64,000 bases of DNA from Desulfoglaeba alkanexedens ALDC (lineage in GTDB: Bacteria > Desulfobacterota > Syntrophobacteria > Syntrophobacterales > DSM-9756): NCBI RefSeq assembly GCF_005377625.1, contig NZ_CP040098.1, forward strand, positions 2,435,279 through 2,499,278, read 5' to 3'. Shown here in pieces: positions 42,880 through 50,847 of the stretch; the first letter of the stretch is position 1, and the number at the start of each line of letters is the position of its first letter. The notes beneath the pieces were generated by a model that worked only from the letters and a program-made list of their open reading frames with translations, did not search any database and had not been told where the DNA came from. A program made the position numbers and the translations under genes.

Positions 42880-42906
42880 TCAAGTAGCCCTGTCAAAATT
42901 CCGATT
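42880..42906 (+). promoter_or_regulatory. Possible sigma-28 (FliA) promoter before the flgM unit
   Basis: TCAAGTA ... TTCCGATT resembles the TAAAGTTT-N11-GCCGATAA consensus, with the CCGAT core intact and compatible spacing. It lies 25 bases before the ATG at 42931. flgM is a classical FliA target and fliA is in the window. The -35 match is imperfect. Confidence 0.35.
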
Positions 42907-42930
42907 CAGGTATTGAAGGAGAAGCTGCCG

Positions 42931-43143
42931 ATGCTGATCACCGATTATCATGTGCAAAGCGTGCTTCGCACGTACACGAAGCAGTTGCAGCGGCTGCACT
43001 GTGATGAAATGGGCGACGGCGGCGGGAAGTCTCGAATGCCCGAAGAGCGGGTGACCATTTCGGATGAGGCTCGCCGACACCTGATCCGGGAGCGCGTGGC
43101 GTTGCAGGCGCTCGGGCGTTTGGTGCCGTCCGAGGCTCGATGA
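42931..43143 (+). CDS. Small protein of unknown function upstream of flgM
   Basis: 70 residues, MLITDYHVQSVLRTYTKQLQ ... ERVTISDEARRHLIRERVAL. The motif 'VTISDEARR' recalls the short linear segment that precedes the helical region in FlgM-like and flagellar regulatory proteins. AAGGAG lies nine bases upstream of the ATG. It is followed by flgM after about 100 bases and probably shares its promoter. No certain family. Confidence 0.65.
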   Translation: MLITDYHVQSVLRTYTKQLQRLHCDEMGDGGGKSRMPEERVTISDEARRHLIRERVALQALGRLVPSEAR

Positions 43144-43250
43144 TCCGGGAAGGGAGCTGCGCGAAGCGGAAAGGAAGGTGCGGCCGGCGCTCCAGGGGTC
43201 GGCTGACACCTTTCTGAGCCTTCCATTCAAGTAGAAAAAGGATGGGAACG

Positions 43251-43547
43251 ATGGAAATCAAAAAGATGTCTTCCTATTTGGCGCAAGTGGCTCAGCAGAT
43301 GGACCTGTCAGCGGTGCGGTCTGCAGAAGATGGCAAAGCCACGAACGTCCGTGACGGGCAGGTGCCTCCCGATCGAGTGGACTTTTCAAGGGAAGCCCAG
43401 GAAATGGCGCAGGTGAAGAAAGTGATGATGGAGCGGGACGAGCTGCGGGCCGAAAGGGTCGATCATCTACAGCAAATGGTCGAGAATAGAACCTACAAGG
43501 TCGAACCCGAGGAAATCGCGGCTCGCATGCTGGATGAGCTCATCTGA
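43251..43547 (+). CDS. flgM: Anti-sigma-28 factor FlgM
   Basis: 98 residues. The C-terminal half, RVDHLQQMVENRTYKVEPEE followed by IAARMLDELI, is the conserved FliA-binding region of FlgM; the N-terminus is polar and probably disordered, as is usual. FlgM holds FliA inactive until the hook is finished and is then exported. ATG 43251 has AAAGG nine bases upstream; ATG 43242 is too close to that site. It lies beyond flgL in convergent orientation. Confidence 0.9.
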   Translation: MEIKKMSSYLAQVAQQMDLSAVRSAEDGKATNVRDGQVPPDRVDFSREAQEMAQVKKVMMERDELRAERVDHLQQMVENRTYKVEPEEIAARMLDELI

Positions 43548-43763
43548 CAGGATCTGCCGGTATGACTGTGTCAAAAGTTTGAAAGAAGAGGAGTCGGAAC
43601 GCAGGGCAATGAGTCACCGATTTGACGAAATCGGTGGGTCATGAAGGCTGTCTTTACCATCCCATCGAAGCCGACGCGCTTCCCGGGTATGCGTATGGAT
43701 TCCCGGGCTTTTTTTGCTGCGGCGTCCGGCCTCCCCGAACGTGCCCAGGCGGGTTCCCACAGG

Positions 43764-44167
43764 TGGTCCCTTGTGGGAGCGGCGCCCTTGTGGGAGCGGC
43801 GCCCTCGCTGCGATGAGCAACGGATACCTAGAGGTAGCCGGCGAGGTTGAGGTCCTTCTACCTTGTTTCCAAGCTCCACCATCTATCGTGTTCCCAAGCT
43901 CCAGCTTGGGAACACAACTGTGCAGAAGCTCCAGCTTCGATTCCCATGAGGCCGTTCCCAAGCCGGAGCTTGGGAACGAGGGGGAAGGAGGCCATTGTAG
44001 GAGCGGCGCCCCCGCCGCAATGAGCAACGGATTTCTAGGTGCGTGTCCGAGAACTCAGAATCAACCCTTTCGGGTACCGCAATTTCGCACACTTAGCGTA
44101 CCCAAAACGGCCAAAATCGGCATTCTCGGACAAGCTCCTAGAGGTAGCCGGCGAGGTTGAGGTCCTT
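43764..44167. repeat. Composite D-A-D cluster with 31-bp duplication of the flgL end and an 89-bp inverted-repeat element
   Basis: D copies at 43764-43825 and about 43995-44035 and an A module at 43885-43980 lie downstream of flgL. The 31 bases CCTAGAGGTAGCCGGCGAGG... at 44137-44167, which are the last codons and stop of flgL, recur exactly at 43827-43857. 44044-44132 has perfect 10-bp terminal inverted repeats TGTCCGAGAA/TTCTCGGACA. 43548-43763 shows no gene. Confidence 0.88.
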
Positions 44168-45022
44168 GACAAGCGAGGTGACGCGAAGGGCGGCTTCCAG
44201 GGCGACCGTGTTCTGCTGAAGGAGGCTCACCGCTTCGATGAAATCGGTGTCTTTGGTTTCCGAGAGCTCGGTGTTATTGTGAAGGTCAATGCGGTCGATG
44301 GCCGCGGTCTGCCTTTCGATGCTGGCCAGCCGGGCTCCCACCCGGGTGGTGATAGCGCGGATGTTTTCCTGGCCCTTTTCAACCGCGTCGAGTTGCACCT
44401 GGAGTTCAGCGGAATCACCTGCGCGGATGGCGTCCGAAAGTTTCTTAATATGCGTGAAGATGGATTCGGTGTCTCCCGGTACGAAAAAGGCGTCTTGACC
44501 GCTGACATTCACCGGAAAGACGGTTCCCTTGGCGTTGCGCACGTGGATGTCTTGGTAGGCCGAGGCATCGAACGAATCCAGATCGTCGGGGTCGACGGGC
44601 GGGGTCGAGGTGGCGCCGTTGAATACATAGCGTCCCCGATATTGCGTGTTGGCCGCGTTGACGGCTTCATCAAGGATTTGGTCCAATTCGTTCGCATAGG
44701 CGTTCTTTTCTTCTTCAGAATTGGGCGTGTTGGCCGCGATGCCCAGCTGGCGGACGCGGATCAGAAGATCGTGCAGATGATTGAGGGCGTCTTCGGTGGC
44801 GTTGTTCCAGTTTTCCGCGAAGTCGAGGCCTTTCCGGTAGGCCGCCAGCGCCTGGATGTCCGCCTGGATGTCGAGCGATTGTCCCCAGGCGATGGGGTCT
44901 TCGTGGGGTGCGGCCATGCGCTCACCGCTTGAAATCTGGCGCGAGTAACGAGCCGTCGCCTCCTTCTTGTCGTTGATGCTTTCCGTCGTTTGCATGTAAG
45001 TCATCGGAAGGGTTACCCGCAT
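44138..45022 (-). CDS. flgL: Flagellar hook-filament junction protein FlgL
   Basis: 294 residues, flagellin superfamily. N-terminal helix MRVTLPMTYMQTTESINDKK, then ATARYSRQISSGERMAAPHE, and a C-terminal D0/D1 part (TDFIEAVSLLQQNTVALEAA). FlgL (HAP3) joins FlgK to the filament. Start at ATG 45022 has AGAGGA six bases upstream. It is the last gene of the flgF-to-flgL operon, 22 bases after flgK. Its 3' end has been duplicated in the adjacent repeat cluster. Confidence 0.94.
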   Translation of the reverse strand: MRVTLPMTYMQTTESINDKKEATARYSRQISSGERMAAPHEDPIAWGQSLDIQADIQALAAYRKGLDFAENWNNATEDALNHLHDLLIRVRQLGIAANTPNSEEEKNAYANELDQILDEAVNAANTQYRGRYVFNGATSTPPVDPDDLDSFDASAYQDIHVRNAKGTVFPVNVSGQDAFFVPGDTESIFTHIKKLSDAIRAGDSAELQVQLDAVEKGQENIRAITTRVGARLASIERQTAAIDRIDLHNNTELSETKDTDFIEAVSLLQQNTVALEAALRVTSLVKDLNLAGYL

Positions 45023-45044
45023 GACGTGTCCTCTTCTAAAGGGT

Positions 45045-46376
45045 TCAAGGCACCATATCGATGGCCGTCTGGAGCATGTTGGCCGTGTTTTGGATAAGCT
45101 TTGCAGCCGCCTGGTAGAGCTGCTGGTATTTGAGAAGGTCCACCATCTCTTCGTCGATGGAGACTCCGGAGACGTTTTGCCGCTGGGATTCCAGTTCATT
45201 CATCAGCGTGTCTTGAAAGTCCGCCTGAAATTCCGATGAGGCGACTTCTGTCCCCACGTTCCTTTGGATGTCGCTCCAATAGCCGCTGAAGGTCATGTCC
45301 ACCGTGTCGGGCGGTGTGCCGAAGGTGACGGTGGCGGTCTGGAGTTGAGCGATATCGAGGGCATTCGATCCATCGATGGCGGAAGCATCGGCGACGCTTA
45401 CAGCGAGCGTGGCAGACGGGGGGGTGCCGACCGTGAAGAAGCCGGGATGCTGGGCGTTCACCTGGTCGGCCAGGGTCTGGGAGAACGCATCCAACCGATT
45501 CTGCCACGTGGCGATGGTGTCGGCGGCGGTGGCCGGTCCCCCCAGTTTTCCACTGATCGTTTCCATGTCCGTGAGCGTGGCGGTGGTCGTTGATGCCGCA
45601 TTTTTGAGGTGCAGGGCAGGGGCTGAAGGATCGAAATCTACGGTGTTCACCACTTCCGAGCCGGCGACCAGCGTGTGCCCGTCCAGGCTGAGAACCACGG
45701 CGCCCCCGGGGATCTCGGTGGTGTCGAAGTGGATGTAGTCGGCGAGTTCCTTCATGGCCTGGTAACGCTTGTCTCGAAGATCGTTTGCGGTGTGGGAGGG
45801 CGTTTCCGAATAGGCGATCTGGCGGTTGAAGTCGGCTATTGTCCGGAGCAGTTCGTTGATTCGGGTTTCCTGGTTTTCGGCTTCATCGAGAAGCGCCAGG
45901 CGGGTGTCTTCCAGGGCCGCCCAGGTGCCGTTGATTTGTGAGGCAAGATCCTGAGCCGCTTGAAGGACGCTTTCTTTTTCGGAAACGCCGTCGGGGTTCA
46001 TGTTCAAGATGTCCCACGATGCCCAGAACTCTCCAAGGAGATGGCTCAACCCGCTTTCCCCTTCGTCCGTGATGTAGGCTTCGGCGGTTTTGAGCGCCGA
46101 GGACCTCGTTTCGTGATAGGCCTTGCTTGAAAGGGTTTCAAGCAGTCTGCTTTCCAGGAATTGATCCCGGGCCTGGGTCACATGGGTGATCTGGGCGCCC
46201 TGCCCCAGCCAGCCGGACCTTTCCCTTACGGCCGGGTTGGTCGATGTGGCCGCTTTCTGACGGGAGTAGTTCAGACTTTCGGCGTTGGCGATGTTGTGGG
46301 ACACCGTTTGGATCTGAAGCTGCGTGTTGAGCAGCGTGCCCTTGGCTATTTCCATGGTGGTGCTCAGGCCCGACAT
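45045..46376 (-). CDS. flgK: Flagellar hook-associated protein FlgK
   Basis: 443 residues. N-terminal rod/hook family motif QTVSHNIANAESLNYSRQKA and C-terminal helix SGVSIDEEMVDLLKYQQLYQ. FlgK (HAP1) caps the hook and connects to FlgL. Shorter than E. coli FlgK (547), with a reduced variable centre. Adjacent to flgL and to its chaperone gene flgN on the same strand. Confidence 0.94.
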   Translation of the reverse strand: MSGLSTTMEIAKGTLLNTQLQIQTVSHNIANAESLNYSRQKAATSTNPAVRERSGWLGQGAQITHVTQARDQFLESRLLETLSSKAYHETRSSALKTAEAYITDEGESGLSHLLGEFWASWDILNMNPDGVSEKESVLQAAQDLASQINGTWAALEDTRLALLDEAENQETRINELLRTIADFNRQIAYSETPSHTANDLRDKRYQAMKELADYIHFDTTEIPGGAVVLSLDGHTLVAGSEVVNTVDFDPSAPALHLKNAASTTTATLTDMETISGKLGGPATAADTIATWQNRLDAFSQTLADQVNAQHPGFFTVGTPPSATLAVSVADASAIDGSNALDIAQLQTATVTFGTPPDTVDMTFSGYWSDIQRNVGTEVASSEFQADFQDTLMNELESQRQNVSGVSIDEEMVDLLKYQQLYQAAAKLIQNTANMLQTAIDMVP

Positions 46377-46379
46377 GGC

Positions 46380-46871
46380 TCATGCCTCCCGGCTGATGGA
46401 AAGGCCCTTGTACGGCGGCCTTGCAGCCCTTTCCCCCGTACGTGACGGATAGGAAGGCCTGGTGAAGACTTGGGCGAAGTCCTGAAAATATTCCAGGTAT
46501 CCTTCGATGAAGATGCGGTTCGATTCGTTGAGCGCCTGAATCTCGATCAGGGTTTCCTTGAGGCGTCTTCGTGTGTCGGAGGCTTCGGCGATGTCGGAGT
46601 TCCCCGTCTCCAAGGCGCAGGCCAATTTTTCCTTGAGCGAGATGGCGAGAAATTCCTTCTGGGACAGGACCTTGAGAAACGCGTCCGTGGAAGGGTTCCT
46701 CAGAAGCCGTCTCTCGGATTCGAGGGCGGCCTTGAGGGCCTCGGCGGCCTGGAGCGCCGAAGCCATGGGGGCGGGGTCTTCGCTTTCCTCGCGAGCCGAG
46801 AAGCCGTCTCCGCCCTTAAACGGCGGCGGATTTTCCCGCCGATTCGGCCTAAAGTCCTGATGATCTCTCAT
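46380..46871 (-). CDS. flgN: FlgN-like chaperone for FlgK/FlgL
   Basis: 163 residues, mostly helical: ALQAAEALKAALESERRLLR, FLKVLSQKEFLAISLKEKL and IQALNESNRIFIEGYLEYFQ. The pattern and the position immediately before flgK fit FlgN, the export chaperone for the hook-associated proteins. The tail is Arg/Pro-rich. The gene ends three bases before flgK. Confidence 0.8.
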   Translation of the reverse strand: MRDHQDFRPNRRENPPPFKGGDGFSAREESEDPAPMASALQAAEALKAALESERRLLRNPSTDAFLKVLSQKEFLAISLKEKLACALETGNSDIAEASDTRRRLKETLIEIQALNESNRIFIEGYLEYFQDFAQVFTRPSYPSRTGERAARPPYKGLSISREA

Positions 46872-46891
46872 CTTGTTTCCCTCTCATTTCT

Positions 46892-47287
46892 CTAATCGGT
46901 CGGAGAACCCGGATGCTTGAGGCTTGGAGCGCCCGAAGCGTCGGCCGGCACCGGGGGATCTTCGGACGCTTCCCGCCCGGGCAAGTCGGAGCTGGAAAAC
47001 GAAGGCTGGGCTTCGAGAAGCGGTTCGAGTTCTCGATAGAGGAGTCCGCTCAATCCGAACTCACCGCTTCTGCTCACTTCGCCTGCGAGGGTTTCGTCCA
47101 GAAGATCCTCGAAGATTTCACGTGCTCTTTCCGGTTCTTCCGCTTGAATGACGGTATGGCGCATGGACTTCAACAGGTAGTGATCGAGCTGTGCTTCGAA
47201 AGCCTGACAGGCTTCCCGCAGCCTTTGCCTTTCCCGTTCTTTCCGGTCCGGCGCGTCGGTTGGAAAAGGAGCATGACTGATGCGCAT
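46892..47287 (-). CDS. flgJ: Rod-binding protein FlgJ, N-terminal type without muramidase domain
   Basis: 131 residues. Rod-binding domain: ACQAFEAQLDHYLLKSMRHT, then FEDLLDETLAGEVSRSGEFG and LSGLLYREL. It lacks the C-terminal glucosaminidase domain found in enterobacterial FlgJ, as in many Desulfobacterota, so a separate peptidoglycan hydrolase must open the wall for the rod. A Pro/Ser-rich tail follows. Located between the MotB-like genes and flgN. Confidence 0.87.
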   Translation of the reverse strand: MRISHAPFPTDAPDRKERERQRLREACQAFEAQLDHYLLKSMRHTVIQAEEPERAREIFEDLLDETLAGEVSRSGEFGLSGLLYRELEPLLEAQPSFSSSDLPGREASEDPPVPADASGAPSLKHPGSPTD

Positions 47288-47320
47288 GAGACAAATCCTT
47301 TGGCCCGAGCTTTTTTCTTT

Positions 47321-48061
47321 TCAGCTCGGTTTGTGAAAGATCAGTTCGACCCGGCGGTTGAGTTCACGGCCTTCGGGGGTTTTGTTGTCGGCCATGGGAA
47401 GGGTGCTGCCATAGGCTCCCAAAGCCAGTTTTTCTTCCGGCACCAGGCACTCACCGATCAGGTAGTCCATCACGGCCCGCGCTCTGGCCAGGGAAAGTTC
47501 GTCGTTGGAAGCGTAATGGAGACCCCGCACGGGAACGTCGTCGGTATGGCCGTCGATGTAGACATGGTAAGGGGTCTCGATCATGAATTTCGCCATCTTT
47601 CGAAGAATCGGGTAGGCATCGGGTTTGAGTTGAGCGCTGCCGCTTTCGAAAAGGAGCTTGCTTCCGAAGATGAAAGAGAAATTCTCTGTGCCGAACCTTT
47701 TCTTGTAGAAGATGGCGTTACCGAAAGAATCCGGCAGCCGAATTTCCTTTCGGGAGGGCGGCCCGTGGATCACCTCGTCAAGGTCTCGTACGTCCATCAG
47801 GTGGACGCTTTCAAGGCTCTTGCTGATATCCTCGATCACCATGTCTCTTTGGGCCGTGACTTTGCCGTGCGTCTTGAACATGAGGATGCCGCCGGCACTT
47901 TCGAAGTTGTGAAAGCTGCTTTGAATGGCGCGTGAATTCAAAGACGACATGCTGAGAAGCAGCACGAAAAACATCAGAAGTAAGGTACACAGGGTCGCAA
48001 AGGTGACCATCCAGCCATCGGAGCTTGGACCGTTGTCGCTGTTTTTCTTGTTTCGACTCAT
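47321..48061 (-). CDS. MotB/OmpA-like protein lacking the proton-binding Asp
   Basis: 246 residues. One N-terminal membrane helix (WMVTFATLCTLLLMFFVLLL) and a C-terminal OmpA/MotB peptidoglycan-binding domain with YIDGHTDDVPVRGL, DELSLARARAVMDYL and ELNRRVELIF. In MotB stator proteins the helix begins with a Tyr-x-Asp that binds protons; here that position is Thr23 (FAT). A functional proton channel is therefore doubtful. Start overlaps the upstream MotB-like gene by ATGA. It may be a structural partner or scaffold for the basal body. Confidence 0.85.
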   Translation of the reverse strand: MSRNKKNSDNGPSSDGWMVTFATLCTLLLMFFVLLLSMSSLNSRAIQSSFHNFESAGGILMFKTHGKVTAQRDMVIEDISKSLESVHLMDVRDLDEVIHGPPSRKEIRLPDSFGNAIFYKKRFGTENFSFIFGSKLLFESGSAQLKPDAYPILRKMAKFMIETPYHVYIDGHTDDVPVRGLHYASNDELSLARARAVMDYLIGECLVPEEKLALGAYGSTLPMADNKTPEGRELNRRVELIFHKPS

Positions 48062-48957
48062 GGGGGCGGTTCCGTAGTATGCATCCCTTGATTTTCATGG
48101 GCTGCCCGGGAGGCTTTGTCCGTGGGGCGGTCCGCCGCGGGCATCGGAAACATCCTGAAGATGAAATTCTTGTAGTTGAAAAAAGGACTTCCTTGCGCCC
48201 GCGACCTGATGAGGCTTGCCGGAAGTGTATCGACGACGCCCACGACGATTTCGACTCGGTGGTTTTTGTGGCGCAGGTGCGGGAATCGCTGCCCGTCCAC
48301 CAGGGGCCGATGATAGCTGAACCCGTGGGCGCTCAGCCGGTCGGCTGGAATCCCCTGGCTCATCAGGTACCGGCTCACGGCCATGGCACGCCGGGTCGAC
48401 AGTTCCCATGAGTAGTCGGTCCAGGGCGGATGGCTGAGCATCTCAAAGGGATCCGTGTGACCGCGGATCTCCAGTTCCCGCGGATCGTTTTTGAGATACT
48501 GGGCGAGAGCGCCCAGGTAGTTTTGCATCCGAGGCTGCAGTTCGAACGTGCCGGAGCGGAACAGGACTTTTTCGTCGATGACGATCACCAACTTTTCTCC
48601 CTTTTTCATAAGCTTGACGTCGGGGTCCAGCTCATTTTTCAATGTGATTTCCTGGAGCATTTCAAAATCGAAAGGCGCATCGGGGATCATGGGTGCCCCG
48701 GGTTCGCTCACGTCCACTCCCTCTTCCTTTCCGATAGGTGACCTGCCATACGGGAGAAACCCGAAAGCTTCCTCCACGGACTCCAGCGCCGCCCGTTTTC
48801 GGGTTTGATCGATCACCGACATGCTGAGCAGCAGTACGAAAAAGGTCAGGAGCAGCGTGCAGACATCGGTATAAGTGATGAGCCACTTGCCCGACTCGGG
48901 TGCACCGTCGTCGGGCGGTTTCCTGTCTTTGCGCTCAGATGATTTCGAGTTCGGCAT
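48058..48957 (-). CDS. MotB-like flagellar stator protein
   Basis: 299 residues. Membrane helix WLITYTDVCTLLLTFFVLLL with the critical Asp present (D31), then a plug-like linker and an OmpA/MotB domain (EIRGHTDPFEML, WELSTRRAMAVSRYLMSQ, HRVEIVV). A C-terminal extension of about 50 residues follows the OmpA core. ATG 48957 overlaps the flgI end by 23 bases and has GGAG six bases upstream. No motA gene is adjacent. Paired with a paralogue lacking the Asp. Confidence 0.87.
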   Translation of the reverse strand: MPNSKSSERKDRKPPDDGAPESGKWLITYTDVCTLLLTFFVLLLSMSVIDQTRKRAALESVEEAFGFLPYGRSPIGKEEGVDVSEPGAPMIPDAPFDFEMLQEITLKNELDPDVKLMKKGEKLVIVIDEKVLFRSGTFELQPRMQNYLGALAQYLKNDPRELEIRGHTDPFEMLSHPPWTDYSWELSTRRAMAVSRYLMSQGIPADRLSAHGFSYHRPLVDGQRFPHLRHKNHRVEIVVGVVDTLPASLIRSRAQGSPFFNYKNFIFRMFPMPAADRPTDKASRAAHENQGMHTTEPPP

Positions 48958-50044
48958 GGAGCGCTCCGGCCGCCCGGATGGTCTGAAGGATCGTGATGAT
49001 ATCACGAGGGGTCGCGCCGATGGCATTCAGCCCCTGGATGACCTGTCCAATGGTTGCCCCCTGAACGAGAGTCAGGGCGCCTTTTCCTTCCTGAACCTCA
49101 ATGGCGGTCTGAGGCACCACCGCGGTCGCACCTCCGCTGAAGGGGAGCGGCTGAGACACCGCGGGCTGCTCGGTGATCTGCACCGTCAGGTTGCCGTGCG
49201 CGATGGCGACGGGGGAAATCTTCACATTTTCGCCCATCACGATGGTTCCCGTGCGCTCGTTGATCACCACCCGGGCGATGGTATCGGGGATGACGTCCAG
49301 GTTTTCCACTCTGCGGATCATGGCAACGATGTTTTCCCGGTAGGACGGGGGAACATCGATTCTCACCGTACGGGCATCCAGGGCGCTGGCGTAGTTCCCA
49401 CCCATGGAGAGGTTGATCGTGTCGGCGGCGGTGCCGGCCGTGCTGAAATCCGGTTCCCGCAGCACGAGGTCCAATCGATCCAGACCCTCATAGGAGACGG
49501 TAAATTCCTTTTCCACCGTGGCGCCGCCGCTGACGATGCCCACCGTCGGATGATTCATCTGGACCGTACTCCCAGTGGCGCCCCCCACGGAAAAACCCCC
49601 TGTCGTGAGGGGGCCTTGGGCCGCCGCGTAGACTTCGCCGTCCGGCCCCTGGAGCGGGGTGAGCAACAGAGTGCCTCCTTCAAGGCTTTGCGCGTCCCCT
49701 ATGGAAGAGACCTGCACATCCACTCGATTTCCCACCCGGGCGAAGGGAGGCAGCTTGGCGGTGACCATGACCGCCGCTACGTTGTTCACCCTGAGCTGGT
49801 CCGGATCCACATGGATCCCCATGCGGTCCAGGAAATTGGCCAGCGTGCTGGTCGTGAACTGGGTCTTGTTGTTGTCGCCGGTTCCGTTCAACCCGATCAC
49901 CAGGCCGTAACCGAAAAGAGGGTTGCTCCGTGTCCCCATGAAGTAGGCGATATCCTTGATCCGGGCGCCGTCGGCGTGAGGCCCCGCACAGAACAACCCC
50001 AATCCCAGGGTCCAGACGAGGAGGATGAATCGGATGATTTTCAT
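48935..50044 (-). CDS. flgI: Flagellar P-ring protein FlgI
   Basis: 369 residues. Signal peptide (RFILLVWTLGLGLFCAGPHA), then the highly conserved FlgI blocks RIKDIAYFMGTRSNPLFGYG, LVIGLNGTGDNNKTQFT, VAAVMVTAKLPPFARVGNRV and NARVVINERTG-type segment ARVVINERTGTIVMGENVKI. Forms the periplasmic P ring around the rod. Directly follows flgH and overlaps the MotB-like gene. Confidence 0.97.
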   Translation of the reverse strand: MKIIRFILLVWTLGLGLFCAGPHADGARIKDIAYFMGTRSNPLFGYGLVIGLNGTGDNNKTQFTTSTLANFLDRMGIHVDPDQLRVNNVAAVMVTAKLPPFARVGNRVDVQVSSIGDAQSLEGGTLLLTPLQGPDGEVYAAAQGPLTTGGFSVGGATGSTVQMNHPTVGIVSGGATVEKEFTVSYEGLDRLDLVLREPDFSTAGTAADTINLSMGGNYASALDARTVRIDVPPSYRENIVAMIRRVENLDVIPDTIARVVINERTGTIVMGENVKISPVAIAHGNLTVQITEQPAVSQPLPFSGGATAVVPQTAIEVQEGKGALTLVQGATIGQVIQGLNAIGATPRDIITILQTIRAAGALHAELEII

Positions 50045-50054
50045 GGCGCGGCCT

Positions 50055-50834
50055 TCAGTAGGGTAGGAGCAGGTCGATCAACCGGCCGAGAAGACCGGGC
50101 TTCTGGTGGCGCGTCACAGGTCCTTTCCCCACGAAGAAGATCTTCGCTTCCGCAATGTTCTGAGAAAGAATGGTGTTGTCGCGACTGATGTCCATGGGGC
50201 GGATGATGCCTTCGAGGATGATTTCCTGCAGTTCGTCGTTCACCTTGGTCCAGCGGGATCCGCGGATGACCATGTTGCCGTTGGGCAGGATCTGTACCAC
50301 CGTGGCGGTCATGTAGGCGGACATGGTGTCCGACTTGGAGGTTCTGCCGTCGCCTTCGAAGGTGTTGTCAACTTTGAAGTCGAAGTCGAAAGGATTGAGC
50401 GGCCTCAGAATGGTCTTGGTGGGGGTGCTCAACCCCAGGAATTCGCCTTCGGCGGTGAGCTCTCTCTTGCGGCCGGTATCGGTCGAGGCGCTCTTGGACG
50501 CCTTGGATTGTTCACTTACCATTATGGTGACAATGTCTCCCACCTTCCTGGCCTTGATGTCTTGAAAGGGGGAGTCGTCGCGCCGGCTCCAAAGCGACCC
50601 GCTGGGGATGGCCGGCTCTCGGTCTTCCTGCGCTGCGATGGGTGGCGGTTCGAGAAGCGACGGCTGCGCGGGGCCCTTCGGCCCGTCGCCGGGTCCCATG
50701 CCTCCGATGGAGGCGCATCCGGAAAAGATCATCGCCGCCATGGCAAGGCCCGCAAGCCGAAGCCCGAGCTTCCATCCCACACGCCCACTGGGTTTCACGG
50801 TATCACCTCGGATGCCCTTCACCTGGGCGCCCAT
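50055..50834 (-). CDS. flgH: Flagellar L-ring lipoprotein FlgH
   Basis: 259 residues. Lipobox IFSGC after the signal segment, then GSLWSRRDDSPFQDIKARKV, GDIVTIMVSEQSKASKSAST and the C-terminal block IIRPMDISRDNTILSQNIAE. Outer-membrane L ring, presence of which confirms a diderm envelope. The signal peptide is preceded by an unusually long N-terminal region (about 22 residues), so a later start is possible. Lies between flgA and flgI. Confidence 0.95.
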   Translation of the reverse strand: MGAQVKGIRGDTVKPSGRVGWKLGLRLAGLAMAAMIFSGCASIGGMGPGDGPKGPAQPSLLEPPPIAAQEDREPAIPSGSLWSRRDDSPFQDIKARKVGDIVTIMVSEQSKASKSASTDTGRKRELTAEGEFLGLSTPTKTILRPLNPFDFDFKVDNTFEGDGRTSKSDTMSAYMTATVVQILPNGNMVIRGSRWTKVNDELQEIILEGIIRPMDISRDNTILSQNIAEAKIFFVGKGPVTRHQKPGLLGRLIDLLLPY

Positions 50835-50847
50835 CGGAAGCTCCCAA

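Noticed and set aside
43764..43857. The upstream copy of the flgL end considered as a second flgL fragment
   Set aside because: Only 31 bases are shared, so it is a duplication footprint and not a gene remnant of useful length.
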